A DNA stretch of 64,000 nucleotides from Oceanisphaera avium (GCF_002157875.1 NZ_CP021376.1:2516001-2580000); one strand, 5' to 3'; shown: positions 35,502 through 45,502, counted from the first letter of the stretch. Notes: generated from the letters alone by a model not told the origin. Translations and numbers: made by a program.

Positions 35502-36260
35502 TTAAAACTGGTAGCTAAGGACCAGGCCGGTGAGAGTTTGGGTCGCCTCGCCCACTTGACTTACGATAGGGCTGTCTTTGGCATCCCCCGTGAGTTGCAC
35601 CACCCCCGCTATCCCAGTGAGTGCCCAAGCAGGAGCAAACTGATACGTAACACTGGCTGCCAGGCCTATGCGCCAAAAGCCAGACTCAACTTGGTATGGC
35701 TTAATACCACTGCGACTTGAGTCTAGTGCTGATACGTTAAATAAATCGCTGGTCCACGCCGAACTGTAATAGGCCAAGCTTGGGCTGAGGCCTACCGACC
35801 AATTATCAGCAATTTGCTCTCGCCAATCTGCGCGCAGTGTCACTTTATAACCGTCCACATCGCCGGTCATTGGCGTTTCTGCTTTTAGTGAATAGCCCCA
35901 CCGTGCGGGGCGATACGCCAGTTTAATACCGGCTGTTAAACCATCCTCTACTTTTTCAAAGTGAGCTAAATCACCGGTGTTTTTACGTCCTAGGTGATAG
36001 CCAATAAAAGGCGACACCGTCCATGATGGCGTTTGCACTACATTAAACCCTAAGCCGTCGCGCCAATTTAAATAAGCAAGCTCGCCATATTTAAGATTGA
36101 TATCTGGCGTGAGACGGCTTTTATAATCGTCACTGCCTAAATAATCGGGCGCTATGGTAGCGCCTAAGCCTAGGCTGCCATGCCACGGGGAGTCTGCCCA
36201 CGCGGGGGTGACTAGCAATGGAGTCACAACAGTTAAACCAAGCAATAATGAGCGAGACAT
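35502..36260 (-). CDS. MipA/OmpV-family outer membrane protein
   Basis: A 252-residue outer-membrane beta-barrel of the MipA/OmpV family. The signal peptide (cleavage near TPAWA) is followed by the family opening GSLGLGATIAPDYLGSDDYK, the PDINLKYGELAYLNWRDGLG segment, many alternating amphipathic strands, and a C-terminal Phe (LVLSYQF) needed for barrel insertion. Relatives act as small porins or as scaffolds for murein synthesis; which one applies is not clear. Transcribed alone. Confidence 0.87.
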   Translation of the reverse strand: MSRSLLLGLTVVTPLLVTPAWADSPWHGSLGLGATIAPDYLGSDDYKSRLTPDINLKYGELAYLNWRDGLGFNVVQTPSWTVSPFIGYHLGRKNTGDLAHFEKVEDGLTAGIKLAYRPARWGYSLKAETPMTGDVDGYKVTLRADWREQIADNWSVGLSPSLAYYSSAWTSDLFNVSALDSSRSGIKPYQVESGFWRIGLAASVTYQFAPAWALTGIAGVVQLTGDAKDSPIVSQVGEATQTLTGLVLSYQF

Positions 36261-36471
36261 ACCGGCACTTTCCTATTATTAAAAATTTATTATAAAAATC
36301 TGCAAGCCAGATGAGCTAAATCCACTGAGCTACAGTAAAGCAGCAGCGGTTGAATAAAGAATATTTTACCACGCTATGTGTTATCGATTAGCCATAAAGC
36401 CTGAGCAGACTGCCCATTTTGGGTGCCACTTAGGCTAGAGGTAGTAATGACTTCACTTATAAGGAGTATCA

Positions 36472-36828
36472 ATGGCGATAGTGATTAAGCGCGCTTATGA
36501 GAGCGCCACTCATCAAGATGGATATCGAGTATTAGTGGATAAGTTATGGCCACGCGGGGTGACAAAAGCACAAGCAAAACTGGATGACTGGCTCAAAGAC
36601 TTAGCGCCAAGTGAACATTTGCGCCAAGCATTTCATGAGGGTGAGCTGACTTGGGGAGAGTTTAGGCGCTGCTATTTAAGCGCGCTGACTGAGCATAAAG
36701 AGCGCTTACGCCCGCTCGCTAAACGTGCTCATCAGCAGCAAGTCACGCTGGTTTATAGCGCTAAAGATGAGCGCCATAATAATGCGGTGGTATTAAAGCA
36801 ATATTTAGCAATGTTAAAAACCCAGTAA
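36472..36828 (+). CDS. yeaO: DUF488 family protein YeaO
   Basis: A 118-residue cytoplasmic protein matching E. coli YeaO. The conserved block GYRVLVDKLWPRGVTKAQA is followed by LDDWLKDLAPSEHLRQAFH and the ending VTLVYSAKDERHNNAVVLKQYL. The DUF488 family has no established enzymatic function. An AAGGAGT Shine-Dalgarno precedes the ATG. It is an independent gene facing the icd terminator. Confidence 0.85.
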   Translation: MAIVIKRAYESATHQDGYRVLVDKLWPRGVTKAQAKLDDWLKDLAPSEHLRQAFHEGELTWGEFRRCYLSALTEHKERLRPLAKRAHQQQVTLVYSAKDERHNNAVVLKQYLAMLKTQ

Positions 36829-36872
36829 TGGCAAAAGCCTCGTTACGCTCTTCACCCTAAGACAATAAAAAA

Positions 36873-36890
36873 ACCCAGCCGAGGCTGGGT
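36873..36890. terminator. Bidirectional terminator yeaO/icd
   Basis: The stem ACCCAGC/GCTGGGT with flanking A and T runs lies in the convergent gap between yeaO and the isocitrate dehydrogenase gene. Confidence 0.85.
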
Positions 36891-36912
36891 TTTATAAGAG
36901 GAGCAAAAAGCA

Positions 36913-39144
36913 TTAGTTAGCGGCGTTAGCTAATGCTTGATTAAAGGTCTCACTTGGGCGCATCACCTTAGTTAAGGCCGCACCGTCCATGTGGTAGTAA
37001 CCGCTTAAGTTAGCAGGGCTACCTTGAACCTGATTAAACTCAGCAACAATTTGTTGCTCTTGCTCGCTTAAGGCTTTTGCAAGCGGAGCAAAATGTGCGG
37101 CCAGCTCGCCATCTTCTGTTTGCTCAGCAAGTAGTTGTGCCCAGTACAGGCTTAAATAGAAATGGCTGCCTCGGTTGTCTAACTCACCGGCTTTGCGTGA
37201 AGGAGACTTGCCGTTATCCAACAGTAATTCAGTGGCTTTATCTAAGTATTTAGCGAGTATTTTGGCCTTAGGGTTATTTTCTTTAATGCCAAGCTCTTCT
37301 AAAGACACCGCTAGCGCTAAAAACTCACCTAATGAGTCCCAACGTAAGTGATTTTCTTCTAACAACTGTTGTACGTGCTTAGGCGCCGAGCCGCCAGCAC
37401 CGGTTTCATACATGCCACCCCCGGCGAGCATGGGCACGATAGAGAGCATTTTGGCAGAGGTGCCTAGCTCTAAAATAGGGAACAAGTCAGTGAGATAATC
37501 CCGTAGTACGTTACCGGTAACGGAAATGGTGTCTAGGCCGCGAATAATACGCTCCATGGAGAAACGAATCGCTTCGTTATAAGACATGATCTGAATATCT
37601 AGGCCGTTTAAGTCATGCTCTTTTAAGTAAGTTTCTACCTTTTTTCGTAGTTCATTATCGTGCGCTCGCTCGGCATCTAACCAAAATACTGCGGGCGTAC
37701 TTGATTGACGCGCTCGGGTGACGGCTAGTTTTACCCAGTCACGCACGGCGGCATCTTTAGTCTGGCAGGCACGCCAAATATCGCCTTTTTCTACGTCATG
37801 CTGCATTAATACTTGGCCCTGCTCATCAATAATGCGCATAGTGCCATCTTCCGTCATTTCAAAGGTTTTATCATGCGAGCCATATTCTTCGGCTTTCATG
37901 GCCATTAAACCCACGTTAGGGACAGTACCCATAGTCACGGGGTCAAAGGCGCCATTGGTTTTGCAAAAGTTAATGACTTCTTGATAAATGCGAGCATAGG
38001 TACTTTCTGGCATTACTGCTTTAGTATCTTTTAATTTGCCGTCGCGTGCCCACATCTTGCCAGAGCTGCGGATCATGGCTGGCATAGAAGCATCAACAAT
38101 GACATCGCTTGGCACATGTAAGTTAGTGATGCCCTTAACGGAGTCGACCATAGCTAGCTTGGGTCTATGTTCATAGCAATCGTGAATAGCACGCTCAATC
38201 TCTTCTTGAGTGGATTGCGGCAGGCTTTTAATTTTTTCTAACACGCTGCTCATGCCGTTATTTGGATTAACGCCCAGCTCGTCAAACAAGTCGCCATATT
38301 TTTCAAATACTTCCCGATAAAACACTTTTACCGCATGACCAAAGACGATGGGGTGAGACACCTTCATCATGGTGGCTTTTACGTGTAGCGACCACATCAC
38401 GCCCGTTTCTTTACAGTCTTGTAGGGTGTGTTCAAAAAACTCAGCTAGCGCTTTGGCGCTCATATACATGCCATCAAGTACTTCACCGGCTTGCATAGGT
38501 AAAGATTTTTTAAGGGTGACGTTACCGGCTTTATCTACAAACTCGATGCGTACGGTTTGCGCCGTATCGAGAGTGACGGACTGCTCGCTAGAAAAAAAAT
38601 CTCCGCCTTGCATATAGTCTGCATGAGAGCGCGAGGCTTTGCTCCATTCACCCATAGAGTGAGGATACTTGCGCACGAAGGCTTTAACGGCGCTAGGCGC
38701 ACGTCGGTCTGAGTTTCCTTGACGCAATACTGGGTTTACGGCGCTGCCAATAATACGAGAGTAGCGCTCATGAATGGACTTTTCTTCGTCGGTGGTGGGC
38801 TCTTCAGGGAGATCCGGAATATTAAAACCTTGGCTTTGTAATTCGCTAATACAAGCGCGTAATTGCGGCACCGAGGCACTGATATTAGGTAATTTAATGA
38901 TATTAGCGTGCGGGTCTTGGGTGAGATCACCTAAGGCGCTTAAACCATCGGTGACTTGTTGTTCTTTCGTTAAACATTCGGGGAAGGCGGCTAAGATGCG
39001 CCCTGCTAAGGAAATATCGCTTAACGTCACTTCAATACCCGCACTGCTAGCAAAGGTGCGCACTATGGGTAGTAAAGAGTAAGTGGCTAGCGCGGGGGCT
39101 TCATCAGTCAAGGTGTAGACTATGGTTGATTTATTAGTGGTCAT
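36913..39144 (-). CDS. icd: Monomeric NADP-dependent isocitrate dehydrogenase
   Basis: The large monomeric form (743 residues; family about 740), oxidising isocitrate to 2-oxoglutarate in the TCA cycle. Family segments include [20 protein letters not shown] at the N-terminus, [58 protein letters not shown] and [10 protein letters not shown]. It is unrelated in sequence to the dimeric Icd. The ATG at 39144 matches the usual N-terminus; the upstream frame to 39270 is not used. The Shine-Dalgarno (GGAAAG) is weak. Confidence 0.95.
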   Translation of the reverse strand: MTTNKSTIVYTLTDEAPALATYSLLPIVRTFASSAGIEVTLSDISLAGRILAAFPECLTKEQQVTDGLSALGDLTQDPHANIIKLPNISASVPQLRACISELQSQGFNIPDLPEEPTTDEEKSIHERYSRIIGSAVNPVLRQGNSDRRAPSAVKAFVRKYPHSMGEWSKASRSHADYMQGGDFFSSEQSVTLDTAQTVRIEFVDKAGNVTLKKSLPMQAGEVLDGMYMSAKALAEFFEHTLQDCKETGVMWSLHVKATMMKVSHPIVFGHAVKVFYREVFEKYGDLFDELGVNPNNGMSSVLEKIKSLPQSTQEEIERAIHDCYEHRPKLAMVDSVKGITNLHVPSDVIVDASMPAMIRSSGKMWARDGKLKDTKAVMPESTYARIYQEVINFCKTNGAFDPVTMGTVPNVGLMAMKAEEYGSHDKTFEMTEDGTMRIIDEQGQVLMQHDVEKGDIWRACQTKDAAVRDWVKLAVTRARQSSTPAVFWLDAERAHDNELRKKVETYLKEHDLNGLDIQIMSYNEAIRFSMERIIRGLDTISVTGNVLRDYLTDLFPILELGTSAKMLSIVPMLAGGGMYETGAGGSAPKHVQQLLEENHLRWDSLGEFLALAVSLEELGIKENNPKAKILAKYLDKATELLLDNGKSPSRKAGELDNRGSHFYLSLYWAQLLAEQTEDGELAAHFAPLAKALSEQEQQIVAEFNQVQGSPANLSGYYHMDGAALTKVMRPSETFNQALANAAN

Positions 39145-39367
39145 TATTTCGCTCTTTCCCTGCTTAGACATGGAGAAGGCAGCACTTGCGGCCACGCTTA
39201 AATTGCGGCGGGGCAAAATGGACAGTGCTGCAGTGATACACTCAGCTATTGTATGCCAGATAGCGGTCAAGACTTAAGGGGCTTAGCTAAATTCTGTGCT
39301 TTAGCCCCTTTTATGGTCAATTTCAGACATTTACTGTCTAGATTGCGCTAAAGAAATAGTTGAGCGA

Positions 39368-40669
39368 TTAGTGATTTTTAAAATGCAGCTCTTCTTCTTT
39401 TTTTCCCGCTTGTGGATCATTAAAGCGGGCGATATCCAGCGCTCCCTCGCTCTTAGCCACAATACAGGTAACCACTGAGTCACCGGTAATATTCACTGCG
39501 GTCCGTATCATATCGAGCAAGCGGTCTACGCCGATAATTAGCGCTATACCCTCTACCGGCAATCCCACCTGATTAAGTACCATAGCCAGCATAATGATGC
39601 CTACCCCTGGCACTCCCGCCGTGCCTATCGAGGCGAGGGTGGCGGTTAAAATCACCATTAAGTAATCGCTAAAACTTAAGTCGATATTAAATGCTTGGGC
39701 AATAAAAGCGGTCGCCACCCCTTGCATAATGGCCGTACCATCCATGTTAATCGTGGCACCGAGCGGCACAGTAAAGGCGGCTATCTTGTTATCTACGCCC
39801 ATGCGCCGAGTGGTGGTTTCCATAGTGACAGGAATAGTGGCATTAGAAGAAGCGGTGGAGAAAGCGAACATAATCGCATCCTCCATTTTCTTTAAAAAAA
39901 TGAGCGGGTTAAGACCGGTAAACACACGAAACATAATCGAGTAAGTGATAAAGCCATGTAGGAGTAGGGTGGCTGATAACACTAAAAAGTATTCTAATAA
40001 GTTGACGATGGCCTCTAAGCCAAGCTCGCTAAACAGCTTAGCCATTAAACAAAACACCCCATAAGGCGCTATGTTCATTAGCAAGGAGACCAGCTTCATG
40101 ATCACCTCATTAAAGTCAGCAAACAAAGCGGCGACGCGCTCACCGGCTTTGCCTGCCAAACTGATGGCAATACCAAATAGCACCGCAAACACAATAATTT
40201 GTAAGGTGTTGCCCTCGGCCATGGCGTTGATGGGGTTAGTGGGAAACATATCGACAATGACTTGGCCAAGATGAGGGGCTTCTTCAGCATTAAAGGTGGC
40301 AGCACTGGTTAAGTCCACGCCGGCGCCGGGTTTAAAAACAGTGCCCATTACCAAAGCGAGCGTAATGGCGATAGCGGTGGTAACTAAGTAAAAGCCTAAG
40401 GTTTTGCCGCCCATACGCCCTAAGGTAGATAAGTCTTTTAAAGAGCTAGTACCACACACTAATGACACAAAAATCAGTGGCACTACTAACATCTTTAAAC
40501 TGGCGATAAAAATATCACCGCCTACCACCAGCGCCCCTTGTACTAGGTATTCTTGAACAAAGCTTACGTCACTGAGTAGAGTGCGAAAGAGAAAACCCAC
40601 CACCACACCCAAGCCCATCCCCAGTAGGACTTTCGCTGTTAAAGACAGTTTTTTACGAGAAGAGTCCAT
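39368..40669 (-). CDS. Dicarboxylate/glutamate:cation symporter (DAACS family)
   Basis: A 433-residue inner-membrane transporter of the GltP/GltT/DctA family with eight helices and two re-entrant hairpins. Key motifs: MLVVPLIFVSLVCG, the serine-rich hairpin AFSTASSNATIPVTM, TINMDGTAIMQG (cation site) and VDRLLDMIRTAVNITGDSV (substrate site). It likely takes up glutamate, aspartate or C4-dicarboxylates with H+ or Na+. It cannot be named gltP or dctA with certainty. It is upstream of icd in the same direction with a 223-bp gap to the icd start. Confidence 0.88.
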   Translation of the reverse strand: MDSSRKKLSLTAKVLLGMGLGVVVGFLFRTLLSDVSFVQEYLVQGALVVGGDIFIASLKMLVVPLIFVSLVCGTSSLKDLSTLGRMGGKTLGFYLVTTAIAITLALVMGTVFKPGAGVDLTSAATFNAEEAPHLGQVIVDMFPTNPINAMAEGNTLQIIVFAVLFGIAISLAGKAGERVAALFADFNEVIMKLVSLLMNIAPYGVFCLMAKLFSELGLEAIVNLLEYFLVLSATLLLHGFITYSIMFRVFTGLNPLIFLKKMEDAIMFAFSTASSNATIPVTMETTTRRMGVDNKIAAFTVPLGATINMDGTAIMQGVATAFIAQAFNIDLSFSDYLMVILTATLASIGTAGVPGVGIIMLAMVLNQVGLPVEGIALIIGVDRLLDMIRTAVNITGDSVVTCIVAKSEGALDIARFNDPQAGKKEEELHFKNH

Positions 40670-40830
40670 ACAAGCTGCGCCTCCATCACTTTAAAGAAAA
40701 GCCAAATACTTATGACTATGCCCAAGCACTACAGAGTGCCAGCTATGGAATTAGGTTTAAGTAACAATAAGTAAAAATCTGATCTGCCTCGCAGCTTTGC
40801 TCCAAGTGACGGCTTTTATGAGCCCCTTGC

Positions 40831-42279
40831 TTACGCTTTATGCTGTTGCTCACTGGTTGGTACATTAGGTGTGGAGGACTTTGCTGTAGCAGGTGCCTCT
40901 GGCGCGGGAGCGGTGGCTTTTGCTGTTTCAATCGCTGGAATAATCTCTTCAATCTCGACAATTTTAGAGCGGCTCATTACTAGCTTCCAGCGTTGGATCA
41001 CCGGCGGCTTTTGCCCTTGGATCTCGCGAGTGACTAAGTTGATTAAATAACGTTTTTCTACGGCGTGGCGCGCCACTTGGCCTTCTTTTAATTGATAAAC
41101 GTGATGAGAGCCTTTTTCCATCAATTTAGATAGTAAGGCTAAATCTAGATGTAGAGTTTCTCGAGTTTGTTCATAGCCACTTAAAAAACGGATCGGTAAC
41201 ATGCGCGAGTGACTGCCATAATGCATCACAATTTCTTCTTTTTGGCTAATATTAGCGCGGCGCGCCGCTAAAATATCTTCGCTTAAGCGACTTGGCTTAC
41301 GATAGTCAAACCATTCGAGTTGGCGGCCCACCACTTGGTCGCTGTGTACATCAAAGTATTGGCGGCGCCATTTAGGCCGACCTTTACGCAGCCAGCGCCA
41401 CAAGGTATTGCGCAAGTCATCTTTAAATACCTCACGCAGTGCATATAAGAGCGCCAAACTTAAAATAACCAATAGCGAAATACTGCCCAGTGTTTCACGC
41501 ACCTCAAACACCGCCAGCGACATGGCCGTCATCACCACGGCCGTTACGCCGGCTTTCAGTGCTTTTTCTTCACCGCCACCTAGCTCGCGAGTTTTCTCTT
41601 TTAAAGTAACGGGATATTCAATTAAGCGGCGTAATAAGCGCATTTTATTAGAAATACGAGATAACGCTTCGGTGGTGTAATTGGAGTTATATTTTTGCTG
41701 CACCCTATGCTCGTGCTCTAAATCACACACTTCTAATAACAGTGCCTTTGCCGTTTTATAATCGCCACTGCGGGGCAGGTGCGCGACTAATGACAATAAT
41801 CGTTGCTCGGTAAACCAAGATAAATAGTTATCAATATTGACGTAGTATTTTCTGAGGGTGGGATCTTTGGGCTTATTACGACGCAAGCGCCGTAATATGT
41901 CTTGGGTAAGCGCAATGAGTTCTTCAATATCGGCTTGGCTGGCGCCCTCGGGCTCATTACGCAATTCATGGCAAGATTGCTCAAGACCAATGGCGTATTG
42001 ATAGGCGTATAAGCTCAAACTTAAGCGATATTGCTCTGAAGAGAGCTCGGTGCGCCTAGCTAATCGACTGTGGATCAGCGGCAAATAGGGGCGATCACTA
42101 TAGTAAGTTCGCTGCACATGAATGGCGTTGTGGTAGAAGTCTTCTTCTGGCACTACTTTAGTGTTAAGCCCAAGCTCGCCTGGGACAAAAAAATAAATAT
42201 CAAATTTGTGCTCTGTTGCTTCGCGCAAAATACGCGAAATTTTAAGAGAGAAACCATCTTTACGCTCGATGCTGATCAC
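40831..42279 (-). CDS. Unrecognised membrane protein, two central helices
   Basis: I do not recognise this 482-residue protein. The N-terminal 235 residues are soluble, charged and predicted helical (RLRRNKPKDPTLRKYYVNID). Two hydrophobic helices follow at about 242-260 and 264-282. A basic second soluble region has the segment RKGRPKWRRQYFDVHSDQVV, and the C-terminus is a low-complexity Ala/Pro/Thr tail (about 445-482). This suggests a two-pass inner-membrane protein with both large domains in the cytoplasm. The start is a GTG with GGAG eleven bases upstream. It stands alone. Confidence 0.7.
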   Translation of the reverse strand: MISIERKDGFSLKISRILREATEHKFDIYFFVPGELGLNTKVVPEEDFYHNAIHVQRTYYSDRPYLPLIHSRLARRTELSSEQYRLSLSLYAYQYAIGLEQSCHELRNEPEGASQADIEELIALTQDILRRLRRNKPKDPTLRKYYVNIDNYLSWFTEQRLLSLVAHLPRSGDYKTAKALLLEVCDLEHEHRVQQKYNSNYTTEALSRISNKMRLLRRLIEYPVTLKEKTRELGGGEEKALKAGVTAVVMTAMSLAVFEVRETLGSISLLVILSLALLYALREVFKDDLRNTLWRWLRKGRPKWRRQYFDVHSDQVVGRQLEWFDYRKPSRLSEDILAARRANISQKEEIVMHYGSHSRMLPIRFLSGYEQTRETLHLDLALLSKLMEKGSHHVYQLKEGQVARHAVEKRYLINLVTREIQGQKPPVIQRWKLVMSRSKIVEIEEIIPAIETAKATAPAPEAPATAKSSTPNVPTSEQQHKA

Positions 42280-42622
42280 AAATGGGTCTACTCCACAAAA
42301 ATGAATGAGGACAATAGGTTAACGTATTTTAGTATGCCATATTGTGCTGATTAATAGATCCTTTTACAGGCTGTGAGTTAGCTCAAGCTATGAAGGGCTC
42401 AACCGGTAAGCACATTATTATGTCGGCTGTGTCGCTGACGATGATAGCGCTAGGTCTTAAACCTTGAGTTATATCTTGCCCACTATTACTAACCAAGAGG
42501 CAAGTATAGGGAAAGGTGCGCTGTATCTATATTATCGGAAGTTTATCTTAGGCTAGAGATAAGCATTGCTTGAGTCAGGTGTCGGATGGGGTAACAATGA
42601 GCCTTTATTTAAGGAGTGGGCC
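42280..42622. other. Divergent intergenic region, no gene
   Basis: About 340 bp between the unrecognised membrane protein gene and the small 81-codon gene. A possible promoter (TTGAGT, 17 bp, TACTAA) lies at 42464-42492 on the plus strand. No RNA gene or repeat is visible. Confidence 0.45.
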
Positions 42623-42868
42623 ATGGCTTATCGAATCAACTATCTTTATCAAAACCAACCTAAGACCATTGGCTTTGCCAACGATAAGCATCACAGTGTG
42701 TATGACGCCATTGCTCTTGCAGAAGGGCTCGACTTGAGTGACTTTCATCGTATGGAAAATCAGTTGGCTAATGTCAGTCGAAATGATCGAAAAATACTGA
42801 AAGATTTTCGTGAAGAGTACTTCGCTAAGTTAGGGTTTAGCCAAATTGATATTGCTCGCGAAGAGTAA
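42623..42868 (+). CDS. Small conserved protein, DUF2960-like
   Basis: An 81-residue soluble protein: MAYRINYLYQNQPKTIGFAN, then DKHHSVYDAIALAEGLDL and KDFREEYFAKLGFSQ. I recall a similar short family in Vibrio and Shewanella named DUF2960; the name is from memory. No catalytic motif or signal peptide. The ATG at 42623 follows AAGGAG with ideal spacing; the open frame back to 42566 is not used. Function unknown. Confidence 0.7.
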   Translation: MAYRINYLYQNQPKTIGFANDKHHSVYDAIALAEGLDLSDFHRMENQLANVSRNDRKILKDFREEYFAKLGFSQIDIAREE

Positions 42869-42953
42869 GCTCAAATTACGACAAACTTAAGTCAGCGCTT
42901 AGCTTTGGAGCTTTGCCCTATAGACTTGGTCACCCTCAGTTAATGGATTACCT

Positions 42954-44792
42954 GTGGAACACGTTAAAAAATTCTTTAGCTATCATAAGTCCTTGTTGCA
43001 GCTGGTGCATAGCGAGCACTTTAGCCGTCTTGAGCAACCACAAAAATTAGCCGCTTTGTTAGAGCTATGTGGGGACTTATTAAAAACGAATAGGGTATCA
43101 ACTTGGGCCTTCAGTGACAGCGGCGCTTGTTTAAGTCGTGAGCTTTATTATCAACCACACCTAGGACTTAGCCCTCAGCCTACAACCTTATGGCGCCGTG
43201 ATCATGAGCTTTACTTTAACGCGCTAGAAGAGGCAGAAATTCTCTTTACGCACCATGCACTTCACGATGTCCGTACTCAATCCTTACGAGAAAGTTACCT
43301 TGGTGCCAGCTCTTCTATGGCCGCGACCCTAGATGCGCCCATTTATGATGGCCCTCGATTATATGGCGTGTTATGCATTGAAAGTGATGAGCATCGACGA
43401 TGGCATCTAGCTGATATTGCTTGTGTGACGGCATTTGCCGATACCATCAGCCTTATTAACTCCCACCATGCTTGGTTAAATAGCCGCAAACAGTTGGACT
43501 ATGTTACCTACCACGATGATTTTACGGGTTTGCAAAATCAGCGTGCACTAGAGCATCGCATGCAACGGTTATTAGCCAGCGCTCCTGAACAAGAATTTGC
43601 TATTTTATGGTTTGATATTGATAGGCTTAATACCATTAATAATGGCTTAGGCGCGGCCACGGGCGATATAGTGATTAATGAAATTGCCAGTCGCTTAAGG
43701 GATATGCCGCTTCCAGGTAAAGATATGGTGGCGCGAGTGGTAGGGGATGAGTTTGCGATGTTGTGTTGCTGGCCTGAGCATCTCTCACCCGAGGTGGCAG
43801 TAGCGACCATTATGGCTAAGCTCAATGTGCCGATTAAAGTGGGAGAGCAGCAACTCGCGGTGACAACCAGTGCAGGCGTAGCACTTTACCCTAATGATGG
43901 TCTTGAAATTAGTACGCTATTACGAGCAAGCGAGTCGGCTATGCACTATGCCAAAACCTGTGGTCGCGCTCAAGCACAGTTTTATAATCAAGAAATTTCT
44001 CGTTCTGCTAAAGCACGAGTGGTACTAGAGCAGCAATTGCTGAACGCCTTGGAGAATCATGGCTTAAGTGTTTTTTATCAGCCTATTTTAAGCGTCCCCC
44101 ATCAAACTATAGCCAGTTGTGAAGCGCTAGTACGCTGGTATCACCCCACCTTAGGGTTTCTGACACCGGGGGATTTTCTACCTCTCGCTTATGAAGTGGG
44201 TTTAATTGCCCAGCTCGACCTGTGGGTGTTAGAGCGCGTCTGCCAAGATATTCAAGCGGCGCGAGCTAACAAGTTATCGATGCCACCGGTGGCGGTTAAT
44301 TTGGCGGCCGATACCATAATGGACGCTTTATTGATTGATAAAGTACAACATTTATTAACCCGCTATAGCATTAAGGGCCATGAATTAGAATTTGAGATGA
44401 TAGAAGATGTGATTAAAGGCGACTCCTTAGCGCTGCGTCACACTCTTGAGCAGTTAGTCAGCATGGGTATTAACTTATCGATTGATGATTTTGGTACTGG
44501 CTACTCCTCACTATTGCGCCTAAAGAGTCTGCCCTTTACTAAATTAAAAATTGATCGCTCTTTTATCCAGTCACTACCAGATAATCAAGACGATTGTGCT
44601 ATTACTTTATCAGTATTGGGCTTGGCGAAAGGCTTAGGGCTAGCTGTGGTTGCAGAAGGAGTAGAAAATAGTCAGCAACAAGACTGGTTGCACCAGCATG
44701 ATTGTCATTATGTACAAGGCTATAAATATCACCGTCCGCTCGCGCCGTATGATTTCTTTATGCTGCTCAGCGCACCTGCAGCAAAGAGTTAG
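42954..44792 (+). CDS. GAF-GGDEF-EAL cyclic-di-GMP protein (likely phosphodiesterase)
   Basis: A 612-residue soluble sensor protein: an N-terminal GAF domain (about 20-175), a GGDEF domain (about 190-345) and an EAL domain (about 355-605). The cyclase signature is V263-G-D-E-F, with the first Gly lost, so diguanylate cyclase activity is doubtful. The EAL motif (E390-A-L), DDFGTGYSS, KIDRSFI and EGVEN are complete, so c-di-GMP hydrolysis is likely. The GTG start at 42954 lacks a strong Shine-Dalgarno. There is no membrane segment, so the signal is intracellular. Confidence 0.87.
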   Translation: MEHVKKFFSYHKSLLQLVHSEHFSRLEQPQKLAALLELCGDLLKTNRVSTWAFSDSGACLSRELYYQPHLGLSPQPTTLWRRDHELYFNALEEAEILFTHHALHDVRTQSLRESYLGASSSMAATLDAPIYDGPRLYGVLCIESDEHRRWHLADIACVTAFADTISLINSHHAWLNSRKQLDYVTYHDDFTGLQNQRALEHRMQRLLASAPEQEFAILWFDIDRLNTINNGLGAATGDIVINEIASRLRDMPLPGKDMVARVVGDEFAMLCCWPEHLSPEVAVATIMAKLNVPIKVGEQQLAVTTSAGVALYPNDGLEISTLLRASESAMHYAKTCGRAQAQFYNQEISRSAKARVVLEQQLLNALENHGLSVFYQPILSVPHQTIASCEALVRWYHPTLGFLTPGDFLPLAYEVGLIAQLDLWVLERVCQDIQAARANKLSMPPVAVNLAADTIMDALLIDKVQHLLTRYSIKGHELEFEMIEDVIKGDSLALRHTLEQLVSMGINLSIDDFGTGYSSLLRLKSLPFTKLKIDRSFIQSLPDNQDDCAITLSVLGLAKGLGLAVVAEGVENSQQQDWLHQHDCHYVQGYKYHRPLAPYDFFMLLSAPAAKS

Positions 44793-44845
44793 CTTGTTAT
44801 AACAGCAGTTAAAAAGACGCTAAAATTTAGAGTGTTATCTTACAT

Positions 44846-44863
44846 TAAGTTATGAATAACTTA
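44846..44863. promoter_or_regulatory. Palindrome upstream of the PCuAC gene
   Basis: TAAGTTAT-GA-ATAACTTA is a perfect 8+2+8 palindrome about 85 bp upstream of the copper chaperone ATG. It is a candidate operator for that gene, or an end-of-transcript structure for the GGDEF-EAL gene. The regulator is unknown. Confidence 0.4.
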
Positions 44864-44948
44864 TTTTTGATCAACCTAGCGCGCGATTGAGTTTAGTATC
44901 TTAATTTCTGCGCCACGATTTACTTTCAATTATTAAAAGGAATAGCAC

Positions 44949-45425
44949 ATGACACCTTGGAAAGTACTGTTAGCTTCCGCCTTATTGCTTAGCTCAGGCG
45001 CCACCTTCGCGCACAATTATCAGGTGGGTGAGTTGGAGATCTCTCATCCTTGGGCGCGGCCCCTACCACCGGTTGCCACTGTGGGAGTGGCGTATTTTAC
45101 CGTTAGCAATACTGGTGAAGCAGATGATGTGTTATTGAGTGCCCAAAGCCCGATTGCAGAAAAAGTAGAGATCCATACGCACGTTAAAGAAGGCGAGTTG
45201 ATGAAGATGCGAAAGCTCGATGACTTAACCATAGCGGCTAAAGAGCAACAACAGCTGGCCCCGGGCGGCTTGCATCTGATGCTTATGGGATTAAAAGAAG
45301 TACCAGAGCTGGGCAGTCGTTTTCCAGTGACGTTAAATTTTAAAAACGCGGGTAAGGTCGAGATTGAAGTCGCGGTGGACGAAGCAACAGCAGAGCACGC
45401 TGAGCATGAGCATGCCCATCATTAA
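44949..45425 (+). CDS. Periplasmic copper chaperone PCuAC
   Basis: A 158-residue periplasmic protein with a signal peptide (cleavage near ATFA-HN). The Cu(I) site follows the family rule H-X10-M-X21-H-X-M exactly: His76, Met87, His109, Met111. The C-terminal tail HAEHEHAHH can bind Cu(II). It delivers copper to the CuA/CuB sites of cytochrome oxidases together with Sco proteins. An AAAGGAA Shine-Dalgarno precedes the ATG. No sco gene is adjacent here. Confidence 0.9.
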   Translation: MTPWKVLLASALLLSSGATFAHNYQVGELEISHPWARPLPPVATVGVAYFTVSNTGEADDVLLSAQSPIAEKVEIHTHVKEGELMKMRKLDDLTIAAKEQQQLAPGGLHLMLMGLKEVPELGSRFPVTLNFKNAGKVEIEVAVDEATAEHAEHEHAHH

Positions 45426-45430
45426 TCTAA

Positions 45431-45493
45431 TCACCAATCACCAATCACCAATCACCAATCACCAATCACTAGTCACTTGTTACTAGTCACTAT
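45431..45493. repeat. Heptad tandem repeat TCAC-N3 (nine units)
   Basis: Nine heptads in register: five TCACCAA, then TCACTAG, TCACTTG, TTACTAG and TCACTAT. It begins six bases after the PCuAC stop, in the gap convergent with the CoA-binding gene. The TCAC half is conserved while the N3 half drifts. Confidence 0.85.
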
Positions 45494-45502
45494 CGCTTAG
45501 AG

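Noticed and set aside
45431..45493. CRISPR array
   Set aside because: Period is seven bases with no spacers; no cas genes in the window.
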